A DNA stretch of 64,000 nt from Pseudomonas sp. C1C7 (GCF_013359595.1 NZ_JABFMP010000030.1:21637-85636); one strand, 5' to 3'; shown: positions 1 to 8,651, counted from the first letter of the stretch. Notes: a model not told the origin generated them from the letters alone. Numbers and translations are program-made.

Positions 1-1
1 C

Positions 2-760
2 CCGCTGCTGGGGCTTGCGCTCAAGCCGGTGCTGTCACCGCTGGTCGGCGACAACCTGTACATGGGCATGCTCTACCTGTGCGCATTGCCTGCCACGGTG
101 CAGTCGGCGATTGCCTTTACCTCCCTGGCGCGGGGCAACATTCCGGCGGCAATCTGCAGCGCGGCGGCGTCCAGCCTGTTCGGGATCTTCCTCACGCCGC
201 TGCTGGTGACCCTGCTGCTCAATGTGCATGGTGACGGCGGCTCGACCATGGATGCGATCCTCAAGATCAGCGTGCAACTGCTGCTGCCGTTCATCGCCGG
301 GCAGATCGCCCGTCGCTGGATCGGCGACTGGGTGGGCCGCAACAAGAACTGGCTGAAGTTCGTCGATCAGGGCTCGATTCTGCTGGTGGTCTACGGCGCG
401 TTCAGCGAAGCGGTGAATGAGGGCATCTGGCATCAGATTCCGGTCCGGGATCTGGCGGGGCTGGTGGTGGCCTGCTGTGTGTTGCTGGGTCTGGTGCTGG
501 TGGCGTCCACTGTGTTGGGCAAGGCCTTCGGCTTCAACCAGGAAGACCGCATCACCATCCTGTTCTGCGGTTCGAAGAAAAGCCTGGCGACCGGGGTGCC
601 GATGGCACAGGTGTTGTTCGCCGGCAGCACCATCGGCGTGCTGATCTTGCCGCTGATGCTGTTCCACCAGATTCAGCTGATGGTGTGTGCGGTGCTGGCG
701 CAGCGTTATGCCAGGCGCCAGGAATCGGTGGCGGAGCTGATGGGGCAAGTCGATCCCTGA
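2..760 (+). CDS. Bile acid:sodium symporter family transporter (3' part)
   Basis: The reading frame is already open at the window edge, so the N-terminus is missing; about 252 residues remain. The protein is a string of hydrophobic helices with the short polar loops typical of the SBF-like (YfeH-type) branch of the bile acid:sodium symporter superfamily, including a late FCGSKKSLATGVP motif that matches the conserved crossover region of that family. It should sit in the inner membrane and move an organic anion or similar solute with sodium; the substrate cannot be read from sequence. It ends 151 bases before the end of the convergent ppk2 gene. Family call fairly sure, substrate unknown. Confidence 0.8.
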   Translation, partial: PLLGLALKPVLSPLVGDNLYMGMLYLCALPATVQSAIAFTSLARGNIPAAICSAAASSLFGIFLTPLLVTLLLNVHGDGGSTMDAILKISVQLLLPFIAGQIARRWIGDWVGRNKNWLKFVDQGSILLVVYGAFSEAVNEGIWHQIPVRDLAGLVVACCVLLGLVLVASTVLGKAFGFNQEDRITILFCGSKKSLATGVPMAQVLFAGSTIGVLILPLMLFHQIQLMVCAVLAQRYARRQESVAELMGQVDP

Positions 761-774
761 CCCCAACGCACCGA

Positions 775-802
775 TTGTGGGGGCGAGCAGGCTCCCACAG
801 GT
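775..802. repeat. Single REP palindrome
   Basis: A short imperfect palindrome (TGTGGGGGCGAGCAGGCTCCCACA) of the Pseudomonas REP class, lying between the convergent transporter and ppk2 genes. Confidence 0.7.
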
Positions 803-813
803 AAAAAACGGGC

Positions 814-840
814 AAAAAAAAGCCGCCCATAAAGGACGGC
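814..840 (-). terminator. Rho-independent terminator of ppk2
   Basis: Read on the minus strand, GCCGTCC-TTTAT-GGGCGGC (840 to 822, one internal mismatch) is followed directly by eight T residues (821-814). This is a good intrinsic terminator about 70 bases after the ppk2 stop codon. Confidence 0.8.
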
Positions 841-910
841 GGGAAAAAGCACGCGGTGTATGCCGCCAGTATTGCGGCAGCAAGGTTACAAATTCATTAC
901 GGCCTGACCC

Positions 911-1828
911 TCAGTAAACCTGCGGCACGATGATTTCAGGCGGCGTCGGATTGCGCGAATAGTCTTCCTGGCGCACGCGTTCCGGCAGTTCGATCGCCGG
1001 CAACTCCACTTCCTCATACGGCATCTGGCTCAGCAGATGATGAATGCAGTTGAGCCGCGCCTTCTTCTTGTCGTCAGCCTGCACCACCCACCACGGCGCT
1101 TCGGCGATGTGGGTGCGTTCGAGCATGACTTCCTTGGCCTTGGTATAGGCCTCCCAACGACGGCGGGACTCCAGGTCCATCGGGCTGAGCTTCCATTGCT
1201 TGAGCGGGTCATGGATGCGGCTGAGAAAGCGCAGGTGCTGTTCCTGATCGGAGATCGAGAACCAGTACTTGATCAACTGAATGCCGGAACGCGCGAGCAT
1301 CCGCTCGAACTCAGGCACCGTGCGGAAGAACTCTTCGTACTGGTCTTCGTTACAGAACCCCATCACTTGCTCGACGCCGGCGCGGTTGTACCAACTGCGG
1401 TCGAACAGGACGATTTCGCCGGCGGCCGGCAGGTGCGAGACATAACGCTGGAAATACCACTGGGTGCGTTCGCGGTCGTTGGGCGCGGGCAGGGCGGCGA
1501 CCCGGCAGACCCGCGGGTTGAGCCTTTGGGTGATGCGCTTGATCACGCCACCTTTGCCCGCCGCATCGCGACCTTCGAACAGGATCACCACCTTGTGGCC
1601 GGTTTTCACCACCCAGCTCTGCAGCTTCACCAGTTCACCCTGCAGGCGGAACAACTCGCTGAAGTAGCGGCGGCGCTCCTGCCGTTGCGGGCTGTCGCCC
1701 AGGTGATCGCTGAACAGTGAGCCCAGGTCGTGATCGTCCTCCATCAACTCCAGTTCCAGTTCTTCGTCACTGTGGTCGAGCAGCTCGCGGTGGATGCGTT
1801 GCATCAGGGTGTCGTTGGTCAACAACAT
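911..1828 (-). CDS. ppk2: Polyphosphate kinase 2
   Basis: About 305 residues. PPK2 enzymes transfer phosphate between polyphosphate and nucleotides, usually making GTP or ATP from the diphosphate. The Walker A-like loop GRDAAGKGG lies at residues 86-94, and the FDRSWYNR lid motif and the conserved WYFQRYVSHLP segment follow, all diagnostic of the family. The start at 1828 is chosen over an upstream ATG at 1861 because it has GGAG nine bases ahead; the extra eleven residues look non-homologous. The gene is divergent from the ppx-like gene, and a Pho-box-like site lies between them (1920-1937). Single-domain length fits class I PPK2. Confidence 0.93.
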   Translation of the reverse strand: MLLTNDTLMQRIHRELLDHSDEELELELMEDDHDLGSLFSDHLGDSPQRQERRRYFSELFRLQGELVKLQSWVVKTGHKVVILFEGRDAAGKGGVIKRITQRLNPRVCRVAALPAPNDRERTQWYFQRYVSHLPAAGEIVLFDRSWYNRAGVEQVMGFCNEDQYEEFFRTVPEFERMLARSGIQLIKYWFSISDQEQHLRFLSRIHDPLKQWKLSPMDLESRRRWEAYTKAKEVMLERTHIAEAPWWVVQADDKKKARLNCIHHLLSQMPYEEVELPAIELPERVRQEDYSRNPTPPEIIVPQVY

Positions 1829-1919
1829 GGTCAGAACTCCGACGAAGGTGGAAATCAGCATGCTATGCCGCGGTATGTGACGGCGTAGTGACGAACAGGT
1901 GATGGCAGATTTAATTGGC

Positions 1920-1937
1920 TTGTCATCGGGATGTCAC
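1920..1937. promoter_or_regulatory. Candidate Pho box (PhoB site)
   Basis: TTGTCAT-CGGG-ATGTCAC: two 7-base direct repeats, each 6/7 to the PhoB half-site CTGTCAT/C, with the canonical 4-base spacer. The spacer is GC-rich, whereas the textbook one is A/T-rich. It lies 91 bases before the ppx-like start and 92 bases from the ppk2 start, so it could serve either gene. Confidence 0.5.
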
Positions 1938-2027
1938 CAAGTGCGTGGCAGGATCGTCGCAAACAGCTTCAGCGTGCGGTGCAACGCCGCTGCCGGGCCG
2001 ACAAGAAAACTGCCAGGAACCTCAACC

Positions 2028-2963
2028 ATGAAAGGTGATGCCTCCCTTTTTGCTGCCATTGACCTGGGCTCCAATGCGTTTCGCCTGATGATCGGCCAGC
2101 CGGTCAAACGCAACCAGGCGTTCATGATTCGGGAGCTGAAAACCCTGCGTGAGCCTGTGCGGCTGGCCGAAGGGTTTCAGGGCGGGGCGCTGGATGAGCT
2201 GGCACTGGATCGCGGCTGGCAGGCACTGGCGCGCTTCGGCAAGAAATTGCGGGGTTTTGAGCAAGGGCGAGTGCGGGCCGTTGCAACCAGCGCGTTGCGC
2301 GAAGCAGAAAATGCCGATCTGTTCCTGGCCAGCGCCGAACGCCACCTGGGGTTTCCCATCGACGTCATTTCCGGGCAGGAAGAAGCCCGTCTGGTCTACG
2401 CCGGCGTGGCCCATCGAAATCCCTGTGCCGAGAGCATGCGGCTGGTGGTGGATATCGGCGGCGGCTCGACCGAGCTGATTCTGGGGCGCGGCAGCGAGCC
2501 GCTGGTCTCCCAGAGCATCGCCATCGGCAGCGGCACTTTCGGTGCGCGCTACTTTGCCGGCGGACGCATCACCGCCCAGGCGCTGCTCGAAGCGGAACTG
2601 GTCGCTACCCTCGAGTTCGACAAGGTTGCCCGGCGTTATCGTGCCCAGGGTTGGCAGCAGACCATTGGTTCTTCAGGCACGGCACGCATGCTGGCGCGGA
2701 TTCTCAATGCCAATGGTCTGAATGATCCGGGGCAGGACGGCATCACCTACAGCGGTTTGCTGCGCCTGTCGTTGCGGCTGCTGGAGGTGGGTCACGTGAA
2801 GAAGCTCAAGCTGGCGGGGTTGCAGGCCCATCGCATGAGCATCCTGCCGGGTGGGTTGGTGCTGATGCTGGCGGCGTTCAAGGTGTTTGGTATCAATCAC
2901 ATGACCCCGTCGGAGCCCGGTCTGCGTTTCGGGGTTCTTCATGGCCTGATGTCGCGGCACTGA
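2028..2963 (+). CDS. Ppx/GppA-family phosphatase, short form
   Basis: 311 residues. It carries the actin-like ATPase-fold signatures of exopolyphosphatases and guanosine pentaphosphatases: AAIDLGSNAFRLMIG at the N-terminus, VATSALREAEN, GQEEARLVY, the VVDIGGGSTELILG phosphate loop and GSSGTARML. It stops after the two catalytic half-domains and lacks the C-terminal HD-like domain found in the roughly 500-residue Ppx, so it is the short form; whether it prefers polyphosphate or pppGpp cannot be read here. Start 2028 has AGGA about ten bases upstream; longer upstream codons are unlikely. Divergent pairing with ppk2 points to polyphosphate turnover. Confidence 0.88.
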   Translation: MKGDASLFAAIDLGSNAFRLMIGQPVKRNQAFMIRELKTLREPVRLAEGFQGGALDELALDRGWQALARFGKKLRGFEQGRVRAVATSALREAENADLFLASAERHLGFPIDVISGQEEARLVYAGVAHRNPCAESMRLVVDIGGGSTELILGRGSEPLVSQSIAIGSGTFGARYFAGGRITAQALLEAELVATLEFDKVARRYRAQGWQQTIGSSGTARMLARILNANGLNDPGQDGITYSGLLRLSLRLLEVGHVKKLKLAGLQAHRMSILPGGLVLMLAAFKVFGINHMTPSEPGLRFGVLHGLMSRH

Positions 2964-3031
2964 CATGCATCTTGCGGATGATGAAAAACCCTGTGGCGAG
3001 GGTACGCATTCATAAAAGGTTGCGTGGATGT

Positions 3032-3595
3032 TCATCGCCCAGCCGCATCCGCCAACGCCGCCGCCACCTGCTTCTCGATTTCCTTCTCATCCAGCCCCCG
3101 CCCGAAATGCTTCAGGTAGCGCCCCTGGCTGTCGAGCAGGAACAGAATGGTCGAGTGATCCATCATGTAATCCCCCGGCTTATCCCCGGTGGGCACTTTC
3201 TTGTAATACACGTGATAAGCATCGGTGATGCGGGTGATCTCCTGCGCCGAGCCGGTCAGGCCGACGAAATCGCTGGCGAAGAAATTCACGTATTCCTTGA
3301 GCTTTTTCGGCGTGTCTCGCTCCGGGTCGATGGTCACGAAGATCGGTCGCACGCTGATGCCTTGCTGCTGTTGTAGCTGGCGACTGATGCGGGCCATTTT
3401 CGCAAGGTCCGTGGGGCAGATGGCCGGGCAGGTCATGAAGCCGAAATACAGCAGCGCCGGCTGGCCGAAACTGCGTTCGTTGACCCGTTGGCCATTCTGA
3501 TTGGTCAGCTGGAACGGCCCGCCGATATCGGTGCGGGTCGCGGCCAGGGTGCTCGCGGTCATTGCCGTCAACAGCACGGCGATCAGCCACTTCAT
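3032..3595 (-). CDS. SCO1/SenC family copper-binding protein
   Basis: 187 residues with an N-terminal signal peptide (cleavage after about residue 18). The thioredoxin-like fold carries the Sco copper site: CPAIC (CxxxC) and the distal histidine in YMMDHSTILF, plus the conserved VTIDPERDTP stretch. Sco proteins deliver copper to or reduce the CuA site of cytochrome oxidase; other members serve other copper enzymes. Here the gene is the last of a three-gene unit after a multicopper oxidase and a barrel protein (3-base gap to the barrel gene), so metallation of that oxidase, or copper handling in the periplasm, is the likely role. Confidence 0.92.
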   Translation of the reverse strand: MKWLIAVLLTAMTASTLAATRTDIGGPFQLTNQNGQRVNERSFGQPALLYFGFMTCPAICPTDLAKMARISRQLQQQQGISVRPIFVTIDPERDTPKKLKEYVNFFASDFVGLTGSAQEITRITDAYHVYYKKVPTGDKPGDYMMDHSTILFLLDSQGRYLKHFGRGLDEKEIEKQVAAALADAAGR

Positions 3596-3598
3596 CCT

Positions 3599-4735
3599 TC
3601 AAAACCCTCCGGAATAGGTCAGCGCCAGGCCGACCAGTTCGGACATCTGGCCGTCCTCTTTCTGGGTGCCGGCGGACACCCCGAGCTTGATCTGGCCGGT
3701 GATGTTGTAGGTCACGCTCAGTTCGTTCAGATAATCCTGGCGATCCGCGCCACCCGTTGATTCGCGATGCTTGTCGGTGCGGGTTGCGCCGACGGACCAG
3801 TCGCCGAAATCGAAGGTCAACGAAGTGGTCAGGTAGCGGGTGTCGTTGCCCTTGATCCCGCCTTCGCTTTCCACATCGGCGAATTCGATGAAGGGCACGA
3901 TATCGAAGTAACGACCCTCCAGCGTCGGCTCAAGATCGGTGCTCGGCTCCCAGGCCCAGATGTAGCGGGCCGAAGCGATCTTGATGGTCTCATCGTCCTC
4001 GCCCGGCGGCGTGGCTTGGGTCTCGTCCTCGGCCTGTTTGTTGAACATGTAGCCGGCCTGCAGTTCCAGATACGGAATCGCCGGAATCGCCAGCCAGTTG
4101 ACTGTCACCGCATAAGAGTCGAGCTTGCCGGTGTTGGAAGGTCCGCCGTCGCTGCGCTCCAGCTTCTCGCCATGGCGCAAGTACGGACGACCGAGGAATG
4201 AATTGTCCGCGGTGTAGATGCTCACGTTCGGCTCGATCATCCCCAGGCGCTGATCGAAAAAGCGGTACGCCACGGTGCCGCCGAGCATGCCGTCCAGGTC
4301 GTAGGTGCTGACGAAATCCTCGGTGTACAGGCCCGGTGCCTGGTCCTGGGCGCGGCCGAAGGGCACGTGGTATTTGCCGACCATGAACGCCGAGTTGGCG
4401 TTGTTCTGGTAGTAGTTGAGGTCGTTGATCACCAGGCCCACGTCCTCGAAGAAACGCTTCTGCCCAGGCTCCGGCCCGTCGATGGGGTTGATCTCGGCGG
4501 ACAGCTGGATCTGCTGGTCATGGGTGAAGCGCAAGTAGAAGGTCGCGTTGATGTCCGGGTAGGCGTCGGTGCTGTTGCGGTTGCCGCCCTGGGGCGAGTC
4601 GGAATGCACGTGGTCGTATTGGAAGGTCGCGTCGTAATCCATGCCGACGTTGGGGTACTGCCCGTCATCGGCCAGGGTCGCTTCGATGCCGCACACCGAT
4701 CCCATCACTAACATTGCCAGGCGATAGTTGTTCAT
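3599..4735 (-). CDS. Outer-membrane beta-barrel protein (porin-like)
   Basis: 378 residues with a signal peptide ending near ATLADDG, then repeated amphipathic beta segments rich in Tyr, Asp and Asn, and a terminal aromatic (LTYSGGF), the usual C-terminal signature of outer-membrane barrels. Its start overlaps the stop of the multicopper oxidase gene (4732-4735, ATGA), so the two are translationally coupled. I do not recognise a named family with certainty. Context suggests an outer-membrane partner of the oxidase and Sco protein, perhaps for copper or for the oxidase substrate; that is inference. Confidence 0.75.
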   Translation of the reverse strand: MNNYRLAMLVMGSVCGIEATLADDGQYPNVGMDYDATFQYDHVHSDSPQGGNRNSTDAYPDINATFYLRFTHDQQIQLSAEINPIDGPEPGQKRFFEDVGLVINDLNYYQNNANSAFMVGKYHVPFGRAQDQAPGLYTEDFVSTYDLDGMLGGTVAYRFFDQRLGMIEPNVSIYTADNSFLGRPYLRHGEKLERSDGGPSNTGKLDSYAVTVNWLAIPAIPYLELQAGYMFNKQAEDETQATPPGEDDETIKIASARYIWAWEPSTDLEPTLEGRYFDIVPFIEFADVESEGGIKGNDTRYLTTSLTFDFGDWSVGATRTDKHRESTGGADRQDYLNELSVTYNITGQIKLGVSAGTQKEDGQMSELVGLALTYSGGF

Positions 4736-6291
4736 GGCGCGAACCCCTTATCGACCTGCGACTTGACCAGCGGGCTGGACGCTTTCGGGTCCTGACCGGT
4801 GTTGCGCAGGTAGGAGCACAACTGGTTGTTTTCACCGTACAGGCCGCCCAAAGGTTCGAGCTTGACCGCCTGTTCGTAGTCCTCGGGCTTGACCACCTGA
4901 ATCGCCTGCATCATGCCGCCGTCCTCGTGTTCGAGGATGTGGCAGTGGTAGACGAACTTGCCGAGGATCACCGGATCGCGGAAGGGGATGCGCACGGTGA
5001 TCGAGCCGGTGGCGGGGATGAACACGTTGTCGCGGTAGCCGCTGAACTCCACCTTCTTGCCGTTGATCTCGGTGACCTGGAAATCGACCTGGTGGATGTG
5101 GAACTGGTGCAATTCCTGGGACGGGTTGAACAGCCGCCACTCTTCGACGTCGCCGAGTTTCACCGTGGTGTTGACCCGGTCCAGCTCGAAGCGCGTGCCA
5201 TTGATCAGGAACGCATTGGGGTCGGTGTCCGAGTCCTGAAAGGCGAACTGGCGGGTTTTGTTCACCGCAATCTTGCTGAAGTCTTCGGCGGGCGGGTAGG
5301 CGCTGGTGATCTGCTTGGTCGCCACCTGCGCGCCACTGGAGCGCAGGATCGCCAGTTTGACGCCCGGGTATTGGTCGCCCGCCGGCCCGGTGTTGCCCGA
5401 GCCTGCTTCGATTTCATAGGTGCCGGCGGGCGGCCCGACCACCAGCACGCTGAAGCGCGCCGACGGCCCGATCAGCACCTGCTTGGTGTCGACCCGGCGC
5501 GTCACGGTATTGCCGTCCCGGGACAGCACCTGCATCGACTGGCCATTGATCCTGATGCGGAAATACTGGTTGGCGGCAATGTTGATGAAGTGCCAGAGCT
5601 GGGTTTCCCCGGGCCTGATGTCGATGGTGGGCACTTCCTGGCCATTGATCGTGCGGATCGACGGGGCGCTGGTGATGATTTCGCTGGCGACTTTTCCGGT
5701 CAGGGTTTTCTGGAAATTGCGTAGCACCAGCACCTGTTCCTTGATGCCCTTGAGTTCGGGGAAGGGGTCGAGCATGCCGTCCACCAGAATCGGCCCGGCG
5801 ATCCCCGCCGAGACCTGGCGCTGGGAGCCGCCGTGGAAATGGCTGTGATACCAGTAGGCGCCGGGGCTGTGAGCCAGCGGCAGCTTGACGTTGTACTCGC
5901 CGATCTTGTGCGGCTGGGTCACGCGGAAAATGTTGTCGCCTTCGTCCAGTGGCGACACCTGCATGCCGTGGAAATGCAGGTTGGTGATTTCGTCCATGCG
6001 GTTGTCCAGGCGAATCGCCATGGTTCCGCCCGGCCGGGTGCGAATCAGTGGCGAATCGTAATCGCCGTTGAACACCAGGGACACGTAGCGCTCATTGCCC
6101 ACATTCACCTGCTGCTCGGCGGCCGTCAGCGTGGCATGGGTCACGCCGCTGGCATCGTAGGTGAATTCGGGGTTCTGTCGCAGAGGTGGCGAGGCGGGTT
6201 CGCTGGCGTGCTGCGTTGAGCAACCGGTCAACGCGATAGCCAGCAGGTTTGCGTGCAGTGCAAGGGAACGGACGCTGAAAGCTCTGGGCAT
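4732..6291 (-). CDS. Multicopper oxidase, lipoprotein
   Basis: 519 residues. A lipobox (AIALTGC, Cys24) marks it as a lipoprotein. All four copper-ligand motifs are present: NLHFHG, WYHSHFHGG, HQFHIH and YHCHILEHEDGGMM; the type 1 copper Cys is followed at +10 by Met, so the axial ligand is probably Met. It therefore looks catalytically intact. These enzymes oxidise Cu(I), metal ions or phenols while reducing oxygen to water. It is first in a coupled unit with a barrel protein and a Sco protein. Copper oxidation/resistance is the simplest reading, but the substrate is not determined and it is not an obvious CopA: the Met-rich segment of CopA is absent. Confidence 0.93.
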   Translation of the reverse strand: MPRAFSVRSLALHANLLAIALTGCSTQHASEPASPPLRQNPEFTYDASGVTHATLTAAEQQVNVGNERYVSLVFNGDYDSPLIRTRPGGTMAIRLDNRMDEITNLHFHGMQVSPLDEGDNIFRVTQPHKIGEYNVKLPLAHSPGAYWYHSHFHGGSQRQVSAGIAGPILVDGMLDPFPELKGIKEQVLVLRNFQKTLTGKVASEIITSAPSIRTINGQEVPTIDIRPGETQLWHFINIAANQYFRIRINGQSMQVLSRDGNTVTRRVDTKQVLIGPSARFSVLVVGPPAGTYEIEAGSGNTGPAGDQYPGVKLAILRSSGAQVATKQITSAYPPAEDFSKIAVNKTRQFAFQDSDTDPNAFLINGTRFELDRVNTTVKLGDVEEWRLFNPSQELHQFHIHQVDFQVTEINGKKVEFSGYRDNVFIPATGSITVRIPFRDPVILGKFVYHCHILEHEDGGMMQAIQVVKPEDYEQAVKLEPLGGLYGENNQLCSYLRNTGQDPKASSPLVKSQVDKGFAP

Positions 6292-6586
6292 GATCGCGAC
6301 CTTCGTTGGCCTGGCGATGAACTACGAATGCAGTTCGCCTGTGGGTTGCCTGTGGGTTGCCGAAGCTGAGCCGCGGGCACACCGCGCCAAGCCTCACCCT
6401 GTATGAAGTAGAGGCTGTTGCGCGCAACTTTCCGCAGTCTAGAACAGCAATGTTGGCACGCAAGTTTTTGCGAATTGATGCTATTTACTATCCGATGAGT
6501 TGCATGTTTTAAAAGTTGACCCTGTCATTTACATCAGTGGGCGATGGAAAGGCTGAGTATCAAATAGTGTTGTTTTGTTGAAACAC
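6292..6586. other. Intergenic region upstream of the multicopper oxidase
   Basis: 295 bases with no supported gene. It should hold the promoter for the leftward copper-type unit and the 3' end of the small gene at 6587. A tandem CCTGTGGGTTG repeat lies at about 6338-6360. A TGACaggGTCA palindrome at about 6518-6528 is the only operator-like element I can see; no clear CopR/CueR box was recognised. Confidence 0.4.
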
Positions 6587-6823
6587 TCAAAGATCTTTCT
6601 TCGCTTCCTTGTCCAGATGTTTGTCTTCCTTGTGCCGTTCCTTATCCAGTTTCCTGGCTTCCTTATCGATATCCTTTCCATCGCGATCGACATCGTGGTC
6701 CAGGTCTCGGACGCCATCACGCACGTCCTTTTCAATATCGTCTTCGGCGTGGGCGATGGTTATGTAAGAGGCTGCACCCGTGACCAGCAGTGAGGCAATG
6801 AGGATTGTTTTGAGCATTCGCAT
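6587..6823 (-). CDS. Small secreted, highly charged protein
   Basis: 78 residues. A signal peptide (cleavage after the AHA near residue 26) precedes about 50 residues made almost only of Asp, Glu, Lys, Arg and His in a heptad-like pattern (DxxKDxxK), likely a single helix in the periplasm. AGGAG lies ten bases before the ATG. Such proteins are common in Pseudomonas but have no assigned function; metal binding or envelope stress are possibilities only. The opposite strand reads as a long hydrophobic frame that is the mirror image of the charged helix. Confidence 0.6.
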   Translation of the reverse strand: MRMLKTILIASLLVTGAASYITIAHAEDDIEKDVRDGVRDLDHDVDRDGKDIDKEARKLDKERHKEDKHLDKEAKKDL

Positions 6824-7031
6824 GTTTGTCGGCTCCTGTTTTGTTCCGCGCCAGTGTTTGTATTAGAGAATAAAAACTAGTTGCAACCAGTGTTTGTCGC
6901 CAAGCCATTGGTCGTTTGGGCAAGTGCGCCGACTATCAGAATTTCCGGGGCGGGGAGGGCCGATTCAAAGAGGTGGATTACGCTATTCGGGGTATGTGGG
7001 GTGCCGTTCTTTTTGATGACGAGGTGCATCG

Positions 7032-7364
7032 ATGACAGACGAGCGCAACAGTGCGCTGGATGACGACATCTGCGTCCACATCTTCGCCTCGTCCGGGGCA
7101 ATGGTGGGGGTGTGTCTGACGGTCGTGGGGATTCTTCGAGTGGTGATCAATATTCGCCAGGAGGATTTGATCGGGCAGAATCTGTTGGCGGTCAATGCGA
7201 TCATTTATCTGATGACCTGTTTGATTGCGTATTGGGCGCTGCGTACGCGCAAGGTCAAGCGCAATCACCGGTTGGAGCGGATTGCGGATGGATTGTTTTT
7301 GTTTGGGCTTACGCTTACGACTGTTACTACGGTGTTTATCACGATTGCCATGTCTACGGCCTGA
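7032..7364 (+). CDS. Small membrane protein, unknown
   Basis: 110 residues with three to four predicted membrane helices (around residues 20-40, 55-72 and 85-106) and a short charged N-terminus; a basic loop (RTRKVKRNHR) separates the second and third, giving a likely cytoplasmic loop. GAGG stands six bases before the ATG. I do not recognise the family. The TGA stop at 7362-7364 lies inside the 5' flank of a dispersed repeat (see 7376-7454), so the last residues may have been set by repeat insertion. Confidence 0.65.
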   Translation: MTDERNSALDDDICVHIFASSGAMVGVCLTVVGILRVVINIRQEDLIGQNLLAVNAIIYLMTCLIAYWALRTRKVKRNHRLERIADGLFLFGLTLTTVTTVFITIAMSTA

Positions 7365-7375
7365 TCGCGGTCCCG

Positions 7376-7454
7376 TGTAGGAGCTGCGGAAGGCTGCGAT
7401 CTTTTGATTTTGCTTTTGAAGATCAAAAGATCGCAGCCTTCGGCAGCTCCTACA
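7376..7454. repeat. Long palindromic dispersed repeat, copy 1
   Basis: Near-perfect palindrome: the 34-base arm beginning TGTAGGAGCTGCGGAAGGCT reappears inverted ending CAGCTCCTACA, with one mismatch and a short central segment. The same element recurs at about 15604-15685, 27979-28064 and, degenerate, 32290-32360. The flank before it (CCTGATCGCGGTCCCG) is identical in the 27979 copy, so the repeat unit is longer than the palindrome. Confidence 0.85.
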
Positions 7455-7495
7455 TTGGTTCGATGTGGATCACAGATTTTGTGTTCACCACAAAA

Positions 7496-7526
7496 CCTGT
7501 GGGAGCTGGCTTGCCAGCGATGGCGG
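7496..7526. repeat. Single REP palindrome
   Basis: CCTGTGGGAGCTGGCTTGCCAGCGATGG: one REP unit of the TGTGGGAGC family with a GCTGGC/GCCAGC stem. Confidence 0.75.
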
Positions 7527-7568
7527 CCTGACAGCCAGCTCGATTTCACGGATATACCCAAAACCACT

Positions 7569-7653
7569 GTGTGGGCTTGCTCGCGAAAGCGGTGTGTCAG
7601 TCGACATAAGCAGTGGCTGACCCGACGCCTTCGCGGGCAAGCCCGCTCTAACA
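7569..7653. repeat. REPIN (two inverted REPs)
   Basis: GTGTGGGCTTGCTCGCGAAAGCGG on the left and CGCCTTCGCGGGCAAGCCCGCTC on the right face each other around a spacer of about 40 bases, immediately after the LysR stop codon region. Confidence 0.75.
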
Positions 7654-7661
7654 AGGGATGG

Positions 7662-8516
7662 CTATTGAGTCTGCAGATTCTCGATCAGCCACTCGCTGAA
7701 GCTGCGCGCATTGGTCTCACTGTCCCGATGCGTCAGCAGCGCCCAATTGGGGCCGCGGATGGTTTGTTCCACCAGTGGTTGTAACTGCCCATTCGCGCGC
7801 GCCTGCCGACTCAACAACTGACTGACCAACGCAATCCCAAGCCCCGCACAAGCCGCATCCAACAGCAACCCCGGATCGGAGAAGTTCAGCCCCTGGTCCT
7901 GTTGCCCGACATCAATCCCCGATTCCACCGCCCAATGACTCCAATCCATCTCCCGTTCGCCATGCAGGGTCGTGCGCTGCTCTAGCGGTAGCGCCAACAA
8001 ACCCGGGTGACACGCCGGATAAAGCCGATCGGTACACAGCACCTTGAAGCTGCACTCCGCCTGGGAGCTGATGTCATCACGCACGGCGATGTCGATGGTC
8101 TGGGTGGCCATGTCCGGCACTTCATCGGTGCTGAAAATCCACAGATCGACCTGCGGATGCCGACGGCGCAAATCCCCAAGACGCGGCAGCAGCCAGTGAC
8201 GGGCGAAGGCCGGGGTGGTGTTGAGCACCAGTTGGTTGGGTTTCTGATACTGCCCGAGCCTGCGAATGCCCACCGCCAGTTGCTGCAGCATCGCCTGGGT
8301 GGTGCTCAGCAGGTCGTGGCCGGCGTCGGTCAGGCTGACGCTGCGTCCGCTGCGGAAAAACAGCGGCTGCTCAAGGTACGCCTCGAGGCTGCGGATCTGC
8401 TGGCTGATGGCCGACTGGGTCAGGTGCAGCTCCTCGGCGGCCTTGTGAAAACTGCCCAGGCGGGCGGCGGCTTCAAAGCCGCGCAGGGTGCTGAGCGGCG
8501 GCCAGTGCTTGAGCAT
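7662..8516 (-). CDS. LysR-family regulator (GcvA-like)
   Basis: 284 residues. An N-terminal winged helix-turn-helix with GSFHKAAEELHLTQSAISQQI is followed by the LysR periplasmic-binding-like effector domain; ARHWLLPRLGDL and the overall length are typical of the GcvA subgroup. It is transcribed divergently from the agmatine deiminase gene at 8652 with 135 bases between, the usual arrangement for a LysR regulator and its target. Control of the agmatine/carbamoylputrescine genes is therefore likely; the inducer (agmatine, putrescine or another) is unknown. Confidence 0.9.
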   Translation of the reverse strand: MLKHWPPLSTLRGFEAAARLGSFHKAAEELHLTQSAISQQIRSLEAYLEQPLFFRSGRSVSLTDAGHDLLSTTQAMLQQLAVGIRRLGQYQKPNQLVLNTTPAFARHWLLPRLGDLRRRHPQVDLWIFSTDEVPDMATQTIDIAVRDDISSQAECSFKVLCTDRLYPACHPGLLALPLEQRTTLHGEREMDWSHWAVESGIDVGQQDQGLNFSDPGLLLDAACAGLGIALVSQLLSRQARANGQLQPLVEQTIRGPNWALLTHRDSETNARSFSEWLIENLQTQ

Positions 8517-8651
8517 ATTGATAAGTTCCTCTAATCACTTTTCTGCAAAATCCATCGTTTGTTCGCCCGTTTTACGCGCCGTAGCATGCATGCCAAGACT
8601 GTCAAGGCAGTTTTCATTGAACACAATGGCTTAACTAAAGGGCTTTTTATC

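Noticed and set aside
6575..6793. A hydrophobic plus-strand frame over the small charged secreted protein
   Set aside because: It is the mirror of the charged protein's codons; the minus-strand frame has a signal peptide and ribosome site.
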